Positions 23,939 to 31,493 of a DNA stretch of 64,000 bases are shown piece by piece. Each line of letters starts with the position of its first letter. Positions within the stretch are counted from its first letter, which is position 1. Both the position numbers and the translations under genes were made by a program. Source of the stretch: a virus. The stretch lies in the IMG/VR virus record IMGVR_UViG_3300013104_000001, positions 62,001 to 126,000 of that record; one strand, given 5' to 3'. The notes beneath the pieces are model-generated. The model was given only the letters and a program-made list of their open reading frames with translations. It did not search any database and was not told the origin of the DNA.

Positions 23939-24526
23939 ATGTTAAGTAAAAAGCTCTCGACCCAATTAAGTATTTATCTTTCTTTGGTTTTACGTCACAA
24001 GCCAGAAGAGCTCGAAATCATTCTTGATGAGAATGGTTGGACGTACGTACCAACACTGATTGACAAACTCAATGCAACCGGTCGTGTCTGTGAACTGGCC
24101 GACCTTCAGCAGATCGTTGAAGAAGATGAAAAGGGCCGTTATCAGTTCGATGACGCCTTCATGTACATCCGTGCAGTGCAGGGGCATTCCCATGACAGTG
24201 TGAAGGGCATGCAGCATGAGCTCGCTACACCGCCTGCAATCCTCTATCACGGCACGCCGGCTTCTAACAGGGAATCAATCGACCGTAAAGGGATCTCTCG
24301 TCAGCAGCGTTTATACGTCCATTTAACCGATGATCGTGAACAGGCGTGGAAGTCTGCCACTCGTCGCAAAACAGACGGTATCGTGTATGCGGTTGATACA
24401 GCTAAAATGATGCGCGTGGGCATTGTGTTCTACCGTGCAGAAAACGGGGTATGGTTAACCAAACGTGTTCCTTATTCTGCGTTGCGGGTTGTTGGTTTAG
24501 ATGAAACTCCATTCCTTACTCATTAA
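23939..24526 (+). CDS. kptA: KptA/Tpt1-type RNA 2'-phosphotransferase, 195 aa
   Basis: Family hallmarks in order: SIYLSLVLRHKPE (first catalytic Arg-His block), DENGW, YIRAVQGHS, LYHGT, and the following R-V/HLTDD region with SATRRKTD. These enzymes move a 2'-phosphate from RNA splice junctions to NAD, giving ADP-ribose cyclic phosphate. Bacterial and phage copies also act on other 2'-phosphate ends or nucleotides. Length is typical (about 180-200). The phage role may be RNA-repair or counter-defence against enzymes that leave 2'-phosphates. AGAGG precedes ATG 23939. Confidence 0.9.
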   Translation: MLSKKLSTQLSIYLSLVLRHKPEELEIILDENGWTYVPTLIDKLNATGRVCELADLQQIVEEDEKGRYQFDDAFMYIRAVQGHSHDSVKGMQHELATPPAILYHGTPASNRESIDRKGISRQQRLYVHLTDDREQAWKSATRRKTDGIVYAVDTAKMMRVGIVFYRAENGVWLTKRVPYSALRVVGLDETPFLTH

Positions 24527-24542
24527 CTAAAGGTCGTAGTAC

Positions 24543-24812
24543 GTGAAACGTAAATCTGGTAGTAGATTCATTCGTGTTACTCTTATTTGCCTGTGCATTT
24601 ATTCAGTGGGTATGTTTGGTTTAATGGCGATGTTATCCGGTACCGATGTCCATGCGGTTGCTGCTGATAACTTTGACAAAACCAGCGTCGACAATACCCC
24701 TGAGTTTATTTTAACAAATAAGAGTAATGGATGTAGATACGTCTATGATTCGGTTAAAAAGACTTCCCATGTCGAGATGGGTTACGATAACTGTACACCA
24801 TTGTCACACTAA
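24543..24812 (+). CDS. Exported or membrane-tethered small protein, 89 aa
   Basis: GTG start at 24543 after AAAGGTCG. Basic N-terminus, then a hydrophobic segment (VTLICLCIYSVGMFGLMAM, about residues 12-30) and a polar domain with two Cys (NGCRYVYDS, YDNCTPLSH), suitable for a periplasmic disulfide. Similar in plan to the 26144 product. Function unknown. Confidence 0.78.
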   Translation: MKRKSGSRFIRVTLICLCIYSVGMFGLMAMLSGTDVHAVAADNFDKTSVDNTPEFILTNKSNGCRYVYDSVKKTSHVEMGYDNCTPLSH

Positions 24813-24839
24813 GGTTATTATGCATCGTGCACATCGACA

Positions 24840-24884
24840 CTCCGAGCTGCTACGCTTGCCGCATCCCGCGGCCTGCACTCGGAG
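24840..24884 (+). promoter_or_regulatory. RNA hairpin that could hide a ribosome site
   Basis: CTCCGAG at 24840-24846 is complementary to CTCGGAG at 24878-24884. The second arm contains GGAG 24881-24884, the ribosome site of the gene at 24893. An inner CCGC/GCGG pair adds structure. Closed, it would block translation initiation; a protein or a translating ribosome on the leader could open it. Confidence 0.4.
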
Positions 24885-24892
24885 AACGAAAT

Positions 24893-25120
24893 ATGTCAAT
24901 TGCAATGAATCGTCATCACATGAAACGTTTGAAGGCTAAACGCAAGCATTACCATAACGTCGGATTGAAGCGTGCGAGCGCTAAGGCTGTAGGGCGGGTG
25001 TTACATACGCCTTGCATCTGCAGTTGTACGATGTGTGGTAATCAACGCTGGCACTGGGGTCGTCCTATTCAGGAGATCAAACAAGCAGCCCGTTTCAGTG
25101 ATACTGCAATGGATATCTAA
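24893..25120 (+). CDS. Small basic Cys-rich protein, 75 aa
   Basis: Start ATG 24893 has GGAG eight bases upstream; the longer in-frame GTG start at 24827 lacks one. The N-terminus is very basic (MKRLKAKRKHYHNVGLKR). The centre TPCICSCTMCGNQRWHWG has four close cysteines that could bind zinc. RNA or ribosome binding is plausible. A second frame starting at ATG 24820 (39 codons to 24939) overlaps and could act as a leader peptide. Confidence 0.75.
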   Translation: MSIAMNRHHMKRLKAKRKHYHNVGLKRASAKAVGRVLHTPCICSCTMCGNQRWHWGRPIQEIKQAARFSDTAMDI

Positions 25121-25126
25121 TCTATC

Positions 25127-25145
25127 GAGGGGTCATTGACCCCTC
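25127..25145 (+). terminator. Hairpin, terminator-like without T run
   Basis: GAGGGGTC/GACCCCTC inverted repeat (25127-25145) with a three-base loop, followed by CCTAACAAT rather than Ts. It may be an attenuator or an RNA-end stabiliser. Confidence 0.5.
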
Positions 25146-25171
25146 CCTAACAATCTGGGATATGTAGCGCT

Positions 25172-25534
25172 ATGAAACATACCTTTCCCCTTAATGAACC
25201 GATTGACGTTTATGTCAAAGGTGTGATGTATAAGTTCGAACCGGTATTAGGTGAGACTAAAGATCTGGCACATGACCGTTTGATTATCGTAGCCATGAAT
25301 AAAAAGGCTAAGCGAGTTGAATTCATCTGGCAGTGTCATGCTGAAGTCAGTTATGAAACTCAACGTCAGATCGAGCATAAGCTAATCAATGACGTGAGTA
25401 AATTTACTAAAGACTACGGTATGATTCGTGTGATTGACAGCGATGATCGTTCTCTTAGTCTGGCCGGCCCTGATCGTAAGGTCCATTCCATGGTCAAAAT
25501 GAATGGCCGTTATTACATGGTCAATGCTAACTAA
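25172..25534 (+). CDS. Hypothetical protein, 120 aa
   Basis: Unrecognised soluble, beta-rich protein (IDVYVKGVMYKFEPV, RLIIVAMNKKAKRVEFIW, DRSLSLAGPDRKV). Weak ribosome site (GATATGTAGCGC) before ATG 25172. It is followed by the next gene after ten bases. Confidence 0.82.
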   Translation: MKHTFPLNEPIDVYVKGVMYKFEPVLGETKDLAHDRLIIVAMNKKAKRVEFIWQCHAEVSYETQRQIEHKLINDVSKFTKDYGMIRVIDSDDRSLSLAGPDRKVHSMVKMNGRYYMVNAN

Positions 25535-25544
25535 AGAGGCGGAC

Positions 25545-26033
25545 ATGACTAACGACTTGAGCAGTTTCATGAAGAACACCATGAGCACGTTAACCGTTGT
25601 TCATCAGCGTATGGGTGGTTGGTTCTGTGCGTTCTTATCAGCCGAACATCATGCCGAAGCGATGGCAGACGATGCCGGCGGAAAACATGGTGATCATGAC
25701 AATTTGGAAGAAGGTCTCTTTCGCACCGATTGGTACCCGGTAGGTTTCGGTAAAACGATCCAGGACGCTATCCGTGATCTTGATGAACGTGTTACTAACC
25801 ACACCAACGCCCCGGATGATCCAAAGGGAAGTATTTATAATTACCTCTTCGATATGTTGGCCCGTCGCGCTTATCGTGAAACAGGTACTGGTCATTACAC
25901 CCTGCAGCCCGGTTTCTTCCCCGATGCTATCCCCGACTGGCTGAAGTCGTTTGATAAGATCGATGAAACCCTTATTGACAGCTATGTAGAACAAGTACCG
26001 ATTAAGCAGGATAGCGACCTGCCGGGATCATGA
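25545..26033 (+). CDS. Hypothetical protein, 162 aa
   Basis: Start ATG 25545 follows AGAGGCGG; an upstream in-frame codon lies in the previous gene. Helical protein with a His/Asp-rich segment (AEHHAEAMADDAGGKHGDHDN) that could bind metal. Not recognised. The stop overlaps the following ATG (ATGA). Confidence 0.82.
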   Translation: MTNDLSSFMKNTMSTLTVVHQRMGGWFCAFLSAEHHAEAMADDAGGKHGDHDNLEEGLFRTDWYPVGFGKTIQDAIRDLDERVTNHTNAPDDPKGSIYNYLFDMLARRAYRETGTGHYTLQPGFFPDAIPDWLKSFDKIDETLIDSYVEQVPIKQDSDLPGS

Positions 26034-26131
26034 ACAATCTATGGCTTGTAGTAATGGCAGTTATCTATACAGTCGGATTGTTAACTGCCTGTGTGCTGGC
26101 GCGTATGGCTGTTTTCCATCACCTTATTTAA
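26030..26131 (+). CDS. Membrane microprotein, 33 aa
   Basis: Overlaps the preceding stop as ATGA. Almost the whole peptide is one membrane helix (VVMAVIYTVGLLTACVLARM) with a short FHHLI tail. Too small for usual gene calling. It resembles the microproteins at 13081, 13220 and 54539 in size and position. Confidence 0.6.
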   Translation: MNNLWLVVMAVIYTVGLLTACVLARMAVFHHLI

Positions 26132-26143
26132 GTTGGGAGGTTT

Positions 26144-26416
26144 ATGAGCAAAGGTACATTGAAAGGACTTAGCCTGGTATTAGGCTGCCTGTTAGTCGGT
26201 GCGCTAATCCTCACATTTACAAACATGGCAATGGCTGAAGAGAGACCACCTAGCTGTACATCAGCAATCACAGATAACACACTGATCACTCAGTGTAATG
26301 ACGGTACAGTCACTGTGGTCAATCAAGCAACTAACACAGTTATGGTGTGCAATTCTGCCAGGAGTTCTGACGGTACTCCGAAATGCACTACGCAATCTTT
26401 AGTTCGACCTAATTAA
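26144..26416 (+). CDS. Secreted small Cys protein, 90 aa
   Basis: Signal peptide or anchor at residues 8-31 ([20 protein letters not shown]) with a plausible cleavage after AMA before EERPP. The mature part has four Cys (SCTSA, TQCND, MVCNS, PKCTT) spaced for two disulfides, expected in the periplasm. GGGAGG lies before ATG 26144. No homologue recognised. Confidence 0.82.
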   Translation: MSKGTLKGLSLVLGCLLVGALILTFTNMAMAEERPPSCTSAITDNTLITQCNDGTVTVVNQATNTVMVCNSARSSDGTPKCTTQSLVRPN

Positions 26417-26442
26417 CGTTATTCTCTTTTGGAGTAGACTAC

Positions 26443-27576
26443 ATGCAGTATAGTACTTTTAATACCAATAAAAACGATCAGATGGCTGAACCAATGTTTC
26501 TGGGTCAGTCGGTCAACGTTTCGCGTTATGACCAGCAGAAGTACGACATCTTTGAAAAGCTGATCGAAAAGCAGTTGAGCTTCTTCTGGCGTCCCGAAGA
26601 AGTTGATGTGTCTCAGGACCGCATCGACTTCAATGGTCTGCCGGATCATGAGAAGCACATCTTTATCAGCAACCTGAAATACCAGACACTGCTGGACTCT
26701 ATTCAGGGTCGTTCGCCAAACGTGGCGCTGCTACCAATCACGTCTCTGCCAGAACTCGAAACCTGGATTGAGACCTGGGCATTCTCTGAAACCATCCACT
26801 CGCGTTCGTATACCCACATCATCCGTAACATCTTTACGGAGCCGGGCATTATCTTTGATGACATCGTCACCAACGAACACATCAAGGCGCGTGCTGAGTC
26901 CGTATCTGAATACTACGATCAGCTGATCGAAGAGTGCATGTACTACAACCTGCTGGGCGCTGGCACACACAGCATCAACGGCAAGAAGGTTGAAGTTTCA
27001 CTGCGTTCAATCAAACGTCTGGTGTATCTGTGCATTGTGTCAGTTAACGTACTGGAAGCGATTCGTTTCTATGTTTCGTTCGCTTGCTCGTTTGCGTTTG
27101 CAGAACGCGAGCTGATGGAAGGTAACGCGAAGATCATCAAACTGATCGCACGTGATGAAGCATTGCACCTGACCGGCACACAGCACATGATCATGCTAAT
27201 GCGTAGCGGCGCTGATGACCCAGAAATGGCTGACATCGCGAAAGAGTGTGAAGGTGAAGTCTACGCGATCTTCAAAGATGCAGCAGAGCAGGAAAAGGAT
27301 TGGGCAGAATATCTGTTCAGTGGCGGTTCAATGATCGGTCTGAACAAAGAGATCGTTTGCCAGTACATTGAATACATCACTAACATCCGTATCCGTGCGA
27401 TTGGTTATAACGACATCTATACTGGCGTTAAAGCTAACCCAATCCCATGGATCAATTCCTGGTTGGTTTCTGACAACGTGCAGGTTGCACCGCAGGAAGT
27501 AGAAGTATCCTCTTACCTGGTCGGTCAGATCGACTCGAAGGTAGATACCAACGACTTCGACGACTTCCAGCTGTAA
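26443..27576 (+). CDS. nrdB: Ribonucleotide reductase class Ia, beta subunit, 377 aa
   Basis: Close in length to Escherichia coli NrdB (376). Ligands and radical residue are all visible: Asp85 in LLDSIQ, Glu116 and His119 in FSETIHS, radical Tyr123 in SRSYTHI, later Glu in NVLEAIRF, and RDEALH. The C-terminal tail [10 protein letters not shown] corresponds to the tail that docks on the alpha subunit. With NrdA it reduces ribonucleoside diphosphates to deoxy forms. No nrdA lies in this window, so it is elsewhere in the genome or the host subunit is used. TTGGAG precedes ATG 26443. Confidence 0.96.
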   Translation: MQYSTFNTNKNDQMAEPMFLGQSVNVSRYDQQKYDIFEKLIEKQLSFFWRPEEVDVSQDRIDFNGLPDHEKHIFISNLKYQTLLDSIQGRSPNVALLPITSLPELETWIETWAFSETIHSRSYTHIIRNIFTEPGIIFDDIVTNEHIKARAESVSEYYDQLIEECMYYNLLGAGTHSINGKKVEVSLRSIKRLVYLCIVSVNVLEAIRFYVSFACSFAFAERELMEGNAKIIKLIARDEALHLTGTQHMIMLMRSGADDPEMADIAKECEGEVYAIFKDAAEQEKDWAEYLFSGGSMIGLNKEIVCQYIEYITNIRIRAIGYNDIYTGVKANPIPWINSWLVSDNVQVAPQEVEVSSYLVGQIDSKVDTNDFDDFQL

Positions 27577-27584
27577 GGACCACC

Positions 27585-27611
27585 GCCCATCCTTCGGGGT
27601 GGGCTTTCTTT
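27585..27611 (+). terminator. UUCG hairpin terminator
   Basis: GCCCATCC/GGGTGGGC stem with one T-G pair and a TTCG loop (27585-27604), then TTTCTTT. No ATGCCG. Confidence 0.88.
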
Positions 27612-27625
27612 AATAAGGAGAGACC

Positions 27626-28222
27626 ATGGAACTTGACGTCGGACAAGGTTGTATTCGTGTATCGGATACCCAAGAGATCATCGGGATGGCGGGAGTGAAC
27701 TACCTTCCATTGAAACCCGCACCGGATGGTACTTTTGAAGTGCTGCTGTGTCGGTTAGATGGTCTTACTATCCACAACTGTATTTCTCACTATCAGTTCG
27801 ATGATTGCATCGGCGATCACATGAGGATGGTCTACAGCAAAACACCCTTTGGTGAACTTGGTGGGAATGCCCGTGTTAACATGTTGATTAGTCAACATGG
27901 TGTCGCGCCAATCGCTGCGATCAAGACCGTTGAGATTGCCAAATGTCTTTTCACTCTGCAGAACGTAACAATCCGTGAGGGGATGGTGTTTGGGGTTGTA
28001 AAACCAAATACTAGTCTGGACACCCTGCGTTTCATCGGCACCTTACGAAGACCATCAGGTGAGCATAAACCTGCTGCTGTTATCTTCACCTGGCGAGTGT
28101 TGAATAAAATAGCGAGGTTTGACGGCATTAATTTTGAGGATGTCTCTGAACTGATTAACTATGATGTCGCCTTATTAACTGAACAAGAAATACAAGAACG
28201 GCGGAATCGTTTAAACCGATAA
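27626..28222 (+). CDS. Hypothetical protein, 198 aa
   Basis: Unrecognised soluble, strand-rich protein with AAGGAG before ATG 27626. It has several repeated short beta patterns (VLLCRLDGLTIHNC, FTLQNVTIREGMVFGVV) and a helical C-terminus (EQEIQERRNRLNR). It begins after the nrdB terminator. Confidence 0.85.
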   Translation: MELDVGQGCIRVSDTQEIIGMAGVNYLPLKPAPDGTFEVLLCRLDGLTIHNCISHYQFDDCIGDHMRMVYSKTPFGELGGNARVNMLISQHGVAPIAAIKTVEIAKCLFTLQNVTIREGMVFGVVKPNTSLDTLRFIGTLRRPSGEHKPAAVIFTWRVLNKIARFDGINFEDVSELINYDVALLTEQEIQERRNRLNR

Positions 28223-28252
28223 TCCGTAACCATTCCCTAGGGGATAAGTCAA

Positions 28253-28885
28253 GTGAAAAGAACAAAAAATATAAAGCAAGATCGTTTTCGCAAGGCATGG
28301 AAATTTAGTCAGGTCTCGATGGCATTAATGGTTGTATCGGGATCGTTTTATCTGGTTGGTTGTGATGAAGTTGCCGATCAACAAGTAGCGATGTATCAGA
28401 ATGCCGATGATTGTTCTCGTGCTAATCCGCAAGAGAAAGATCAGTGTAGCAAATCGTATCAAACTGCAATGGCTGATGCAGGGCGTACAGGCCCTAAATA
28501 TAACAGCCTTGCTGATTGTCAGAAAGACTTTAATTCAGACCAATGCCATTTAGATCAGGTGCCTGGTCCGAATGGATCCTCTAGCGCGCACTGGGTACCT
28601 TACCCGTATGGTTTTATGTATGGATCTCATGGATCCTACAGCCAGCCTCTGTATTCCTCAAGTCGTCCGGGCAGCTCGATGTATAAGCAAGCCTTTGATG
28701 CAGCAGGTAACAAATACGGTAGTGCGGTATCAGGGCGTAACTTTGCTACGACTCGCAGTAACCTTGCTCCTAAGCCTACGATCTCTACGGTGACCCGTGG
28801 TGGTTTCGGTGCAACAGTTGCTCGTATGAGTAGTTCACATTCATCGTCCAGTCACAGCAGTGGCGGACATTCATCTGGTGGTTAA
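28253..28885 (+). CDS. YgiB/DUF1190-like outer-membrane lipoprotein, 210 aa
   Basis: GTG start at 28253 after GGGGATAAG. From memory of enterobacterial YgiB the match runs end to end: MKRTKNI...FRKAW at the start, lipobox FYLVGC with Cys37, VAMYQNADDCSRANP, GPKYNSLADC, QPLYSSSRPGSSMY, APKPTISTVTRGGFG and a Ser/Gly/His-rich tail. It should be exported and lipid-modified. In Escherichia coli ygiB is followed by the ATP-grasp gene ygiC, which is absent here. Probably acquired from a host; function in the phage unknown. Confidence 0.88.
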   Translation: MKRTKNIKQDRFRKAWKFSQVSMALMVVSGSFYLVGCDEVADQQVAMYQNADDCSRANPQEKDQCSKSYQTAMADAGRTGPKYNSLADCQKDFNSDQCHLDQVPGPNGSSSAHWVPYPYGFMYGSHGSYSQPLYSSSRPGSSMYKQAFDAAGNKYGSAVSGRNFATTRSNLAPKPTISTVTRGGFGATVARMSSSHSSSSHSSGGHSSGG

Positions 28886-28894
28886 GGATCAGTA

Positions 28895-29413
28895 ATGCAA
28901 ATCCCTGGTATGCCCGAGAAGTTTGAAGACCTTTGTGAAATCATTATCAATTTAGGTTTCATCAAAGAGAACGTCACGAAGACCGCTGAGTTACTCGGTA
29001 TCTCAATCGAAGATCACGGGTTCACTCATCGCTGGGATGATCCAGATCAGGAACTGTGCTCAACTGATCGCTGGTTCAACCATGTGTCGCAACTCGGGAT
29101 CGAGTACACTGGTGATGTTATCGCCATGTTGGTTGACTGGTCGATCATGACCGGGCGCATGGATGCATACACGCACGCCGAAGATTATAAGCAACACTGC
29201 CGTAATTGGTTGGCATCAAGTATTAGCGTTAGCCTACAACTCGATGGCGAAGGCGTCACTGAAACAACACTGCATCCGCCAGTGTATCGCTATCTGCAAG
29301 GCGGAAAGATCTTTATCGTCAACACTGCTACCTCTGGGAATGGTGGCGGTATCAATTACCACACTATCTCATTAGAGGAGTTTGTGACCTATGGACAAAA
29401 AGTACATCCCTGA
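28895..29413 (+). CDS. Hypothetical protein, 172 aa
   Basis: Unrecognised soluble protein; starts ten bases after the lipoprotein gene with AAGGAT upstream. Helical N-terminal two-thirds, then a beta-rich C-terminus with a glycine turn (TATSGNGGGINYHTISL). Its end overlaps the start of the HigA-like gene by 23 bases, coupling the two. Confidence 0.83.
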   Translation: MQIPGMPEKFEDLCEIIINLGFIKENVTKTAELLGISIEDHGFTHRWDDPDQELCSTDRWFNHVSQLGIEYTGDVIAMLVDWSIMTGRMDAYTHAEDYKQHCRNWLASSISVSLQLDGEGVTETTLHPPVYRYLQGGKIFIVNTATSGNGGGINYHTISLEEFVTYGQKVHP

Positions 29414-29681
29414 GAAACTACGGATCGGCACAGCCGGTCATGTCCTGTATCATGATTTCATTTTGAAACAGGATCTTACGTTCGCTGAAACTGCACGTCG
29501 TATGGTGGTTCATCCATCAGCTGTCGGTGACATCATCGATAACTGTCGTAACATCACCAACGATATGGCAGAGAAGCTTGCTCGTGCTTTTCCAGAGACC
29601 ACTGCTCAGTTCTGGAAAGATCTGAAGCCGAATAAGCTGCGTCACCATAAAGGTAAAGCGAAAGCTGACCGGTACTGGTAA
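29391..29681 (+). CDS. HigA-like antitoxin-type XRE protein 1, 96 aa
   Basis: HigA/VapI pattern: GHVLYHDFILKQDLTFAETA (helix 1-2), RRMVVHPSAVGDIIDNCRNI (helix-turn-helix), TNDMAEKLARAFPETTAQFW. In plasmid and chromosomal systems HigA binds its own promoter and neutralises HigB RNase. No HigB-like reading frame lies next to it. The basic tail (KPNKLRHHKGKAKADRYW) may add DNA binding. It overlaps the preceding gene; AGAGGAG lies upstream. Confidence 0.82.
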   Translation: MDKKYIPEKLRIGTAGHVLYHDFILKQDLTFAETARRMVVHPSAVGDIIDNCRNITNDMAEKLARAFPETTAQFWKDLKPNKLRHHKGKAKADRYW

Positions 29682-29691
29682 TCACAAAAGC

Positions 29692-29702
29692 GGGGGGGGG
29701 GG
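29692..29702 (+). repeat. Homopolymer run of eleven G
   Basis: Eleven consecutive G at 29692-29702, ten bases before ATG 29713. The run includes the expected ribosome-site position, so length changes could tune translation of the 62-residue gene. It is also a classic site for sequencing error. Confidence 0.8.
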
Positions 29703-29712
29703 TGCAAAGATC

Positions 29713-29901
29713 ATGCCAATAGTTCCCAATGCTGAAATTAAAGCGGTTGATATCCCAATTTTTATAAAAGCCCTTGAAGCACGTCGTCGTGAACGCGAAC
29801 GCTTTAAGATCGTCACTTATAAGTTGACTATCGAGTCGCTGCCTGAAATGTTGTTAACCCATCAACAAAAACAATCGGAGAAATCCCATGGGAAAAGTTA
29901 A
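29713..29901 (+). CDS. Hypothetical protein between two HigA-like genes, 62 aa
   Basis: Small soluble, charged helical protein (IPIFIKALEARRRERERFK) with the poly-G run as its only ribosome-site candidate. It overlaps the second HigA-like gene by 14 bases. It does not look like HigB (no conserved RNase residues seen), but its position makes a partner role possible. Confidence 0.65.
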   Translation: MPIVPNAEIKAVDIPIFIKALEARRRERERFKIVTYKLTIESLPEMLLTHQQKQSEKSHGKS

Positions 29902-30166
29902 AGAGCAGTTGTATCGCAAACGCAGTACCGCAGGTGAAGTCCTGAAGCATGAGTACATGGTTCCACTTAACCTTTCTGTGCGTGAATGTGCAAAGAAAGT
30001 TGGCGTGGGTATCGGTACGATTTCTCGGGTAGTTAATGGTCGCAACAGTCTTTCATTGCATACTGCAACGAAGCTGGGTAAAGCCTTTGACACCTCTGCG
30101 GATTTCTGGATGGGCTTTGCTGATAACAAGACCAATCCGTACCCGCCACAATACGGCGGTTATTAA
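29888..30166 (+). CDS. HigA-like antitoxin-type XRE protein 2, 92 aa
   Basis: Same pattern as the 29391 product: AGEVLKHEYMVPLNLSVREC, AKKVGVGIGTISRVVNGRNS (helix-turn-helix) and SLHTATKLGKAFDTSADFWM. This copy is closer to canonical HigA. CGGAG precedes ATG 29888. The stop overlaps the next start (TAATG). No toxin gene is adjacent, so it may act as an orphan antitoxin or repressor. Confidence 0.85.
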   Translation: MGKVKEQLYRKRSTAGEVLKHEYMVPLNLSVRECAKKVGVGIGTISRVVNGRNSLSLHTATKLGKAFDTSADFWMGFADNKTNPYPPQYGGY

Positions 30167-30420
30167 TGTTCGGCCAAGACCTTACCCAACCCATCTATGA
30201 GGTAGAGGAAGGTCAGATCTACTTGTCGCCTAGTCGACTCCCTTTTAAGGTCCTTCACCGAGGTTCTCACGGGCAGGACTGCTCACAGTCAATGATCGTC
30301 TACACTAATGTTACCCCGACTTACGATACGCCTGCAGGGCATATCTGGGTCATGTGTGAATCACTGTTTTTAAAATTGTTCAGGGCGTCGGTCGATGGTA
30401 TGGCGGTAAATAACCGTTAA
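30166..30420 (+). CDS. Hypothetical protein, 84 aa
   Basis: Coupled to the second HigA-like gene by TAATG. Beta-rich soluble domain (GQIYLSPSRLPFKVLHRGS, GHIWVMCESLFLKLF), reminiscent of a small SH3-like or DUF-type barrel. Not recognised; the pattern is not that of HigB. Confidence 0.78.
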   Translation: MFGQDLTQPIYEVEEGQIYLSPSRLPFKVLHRGSHGQDCSQSMIVYTNVTPTYDTPAGHIWVMCESLFLKLFRASVDGMAVNNR

Positions 30421-30438
30421 CCCATAAAGGAGTAGCCC

Positions 30439-30708
30439 ATGAACGGTCCATTAACAATATCCGATCAGGCTATTATCGACGCTATACTTGATTACACCCG
30501 TAAGCATTACGAAGACTGTCCTGTTGCGTATGACCCGGCGGCTGATGAAACTGCCAGGAAAAATCAAGAGGAGAGAATTGTGCGGTGGTTTCAAGACACA
30601 CGCCTCATTGTTGACATGGTTTGTCAACGTGAAGGTTTCTCTGGTTTGAATGTATTAAAGATTGCAGTCCAGGCTATCGAATCAGAAATCGGTGGTCAGG
30701 CTAGTTAA
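30439..30708 (+). CDS. Hypothetical protein, 89 aa
   Basis: Helical acidic protein with AAAGGAG before ATG 30439. No motif recognised. Part of a run of very small genes from 29391 to 31385, all in the same direction. Confidence 0.8.
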   Translation: MNGPLTISDQAIIDAILDYTRKHYEDCPVAYDPAADETARKNQEERIVRWFQDTRLIVDMVCQREGFSGLNVLKIAVQAIESEIGGQAS

Positions 30709-30737
30709 TCTTTGTAAAAAATAATAGAAGACTACAC

Positions 30738-30947
30738 ATGCAATTAAGTGAACTGGTTAATCGCGTACGCGCAGGTGATGTGATTACCAATACTTCCTGG
30801 CCAAAGAATAAAACTTTCACAGTCTCCACTGAGTTTATGAAGCATCATACCGGTCGTGGTTTTGAGGTGGTTGCTCGTAACTCATGTCCTGATGGATTGT
30901 GGAATGGATGGGAAGTGGCTAATCGCTACCCTAGCGGTACGGACTAA
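30738..30947 (+). CDS. Hypothetical protein, 69 aa
   Basis: Small soluble beta-rich protein (GDVITNTSWPKNKTFTV, GRGFEVVARNS). Weak ribosome site (AATAGAAGACTAC) before ATG 30738. Not recognised. Confidence 0.72.
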   Translation: MQLSELVNRVRAGDVITNTSWPKNKTFTVSTEFMKHHTGRGFEVVARNSCPDGLWNGWEVANRYPSGTD

Positions 30948-30977
30948 CTGTAACCCTGAAGTGCAAGAGGAAATAAA

Positions 30978-31385
30978 ATGATCTCCATTACTGATGCTAA
31001 GGAAAATGACAAATTTAACGATGATATTCGTGAAGATGTTGTCAATCGGTTACCTAAAGACGATGACGGGGTTGCCCACGTCTACGAGTTTACCGACAAT
31101 GCTGAAAAAGACCCATTTACGGGTTATCTGGTAATCGGATCACCGTCGTTGAAATACCACATGGTTCGTTCTGAAACAAACGAATATGGCGATACGTCCT
31201 ATAACTACATGGGCGCGTATATTCCAACTGTGGATGGTGGGGTTATCCCTGAAGGTGGTCTGGGCCAGAATCTGAGCGACGTCATTGGCGATCGTATCAG
31301 TGAAGTCGAAACACTTATGCGTGCATTCCATCGCAGAGTGCTCGAACGTCTGGGTCAGCCAGTGCCAGGTAGTGGACCGCTCTAA
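30978..31385 (+). CDS. Paralogue of the 32469 product, 135 aa
   Basis: Shares a core with the 131-residue protein at 32469: HVYEFTDNAEKDPFTGYLVI versus SVYAFKDGSRFIKPFNGFLV, then a strand with Tyr/Arg, and GGVIPEGGL versus NAIIPDEMR. Two copies flank the acidic 323-residue gene. Both look like small alpha/beta domains. AAGAGG precedes ATG 30978. Function unknown. Confidence 0.85.
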   Translation: MISITDAKENDKFNDDIREDVVNRLPKDDDGVAHVYEFTDNAEKDPFTGYLVIGSPSLKYHMVRSETNEYGDTSYNYMGAYIPTVDGGVIPEGGLGQNLSDVIGDRISEVETLMRAFHRRVLERLGQPVPGSGPL

Positions 31386-31391
31386 GTAACT

Positions 31392-31421
31392 GAGGAGGGG
31401 GATCCCCCTCCTCTTATGCCG
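31392..31421 (+). terminator. Perfect-palindrome terminator with ATGCCG
   Basis: A 22-base perfect palindrome (31392-31413) built around GGGGGATCCCCC, then TT and ATGCCG 31416-31421. The stem has no free loop, so the tip must open. Confidence 0.87.
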
Positions 31422-31493
31422 TGTCTTTTATTCTTTGTTGAAAGATACATAACCGCTCGTTTATATACACCACGTTAAATAAGGAAGAACAAG

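Noticed and set aside
29391-30420. Complete HigBA toxin-antitoxin locus
   Set aside because: Both helix-turn-helix proteins look like HigA, but none of the neighbouring small proteins shows a RelE/HigB pattern.
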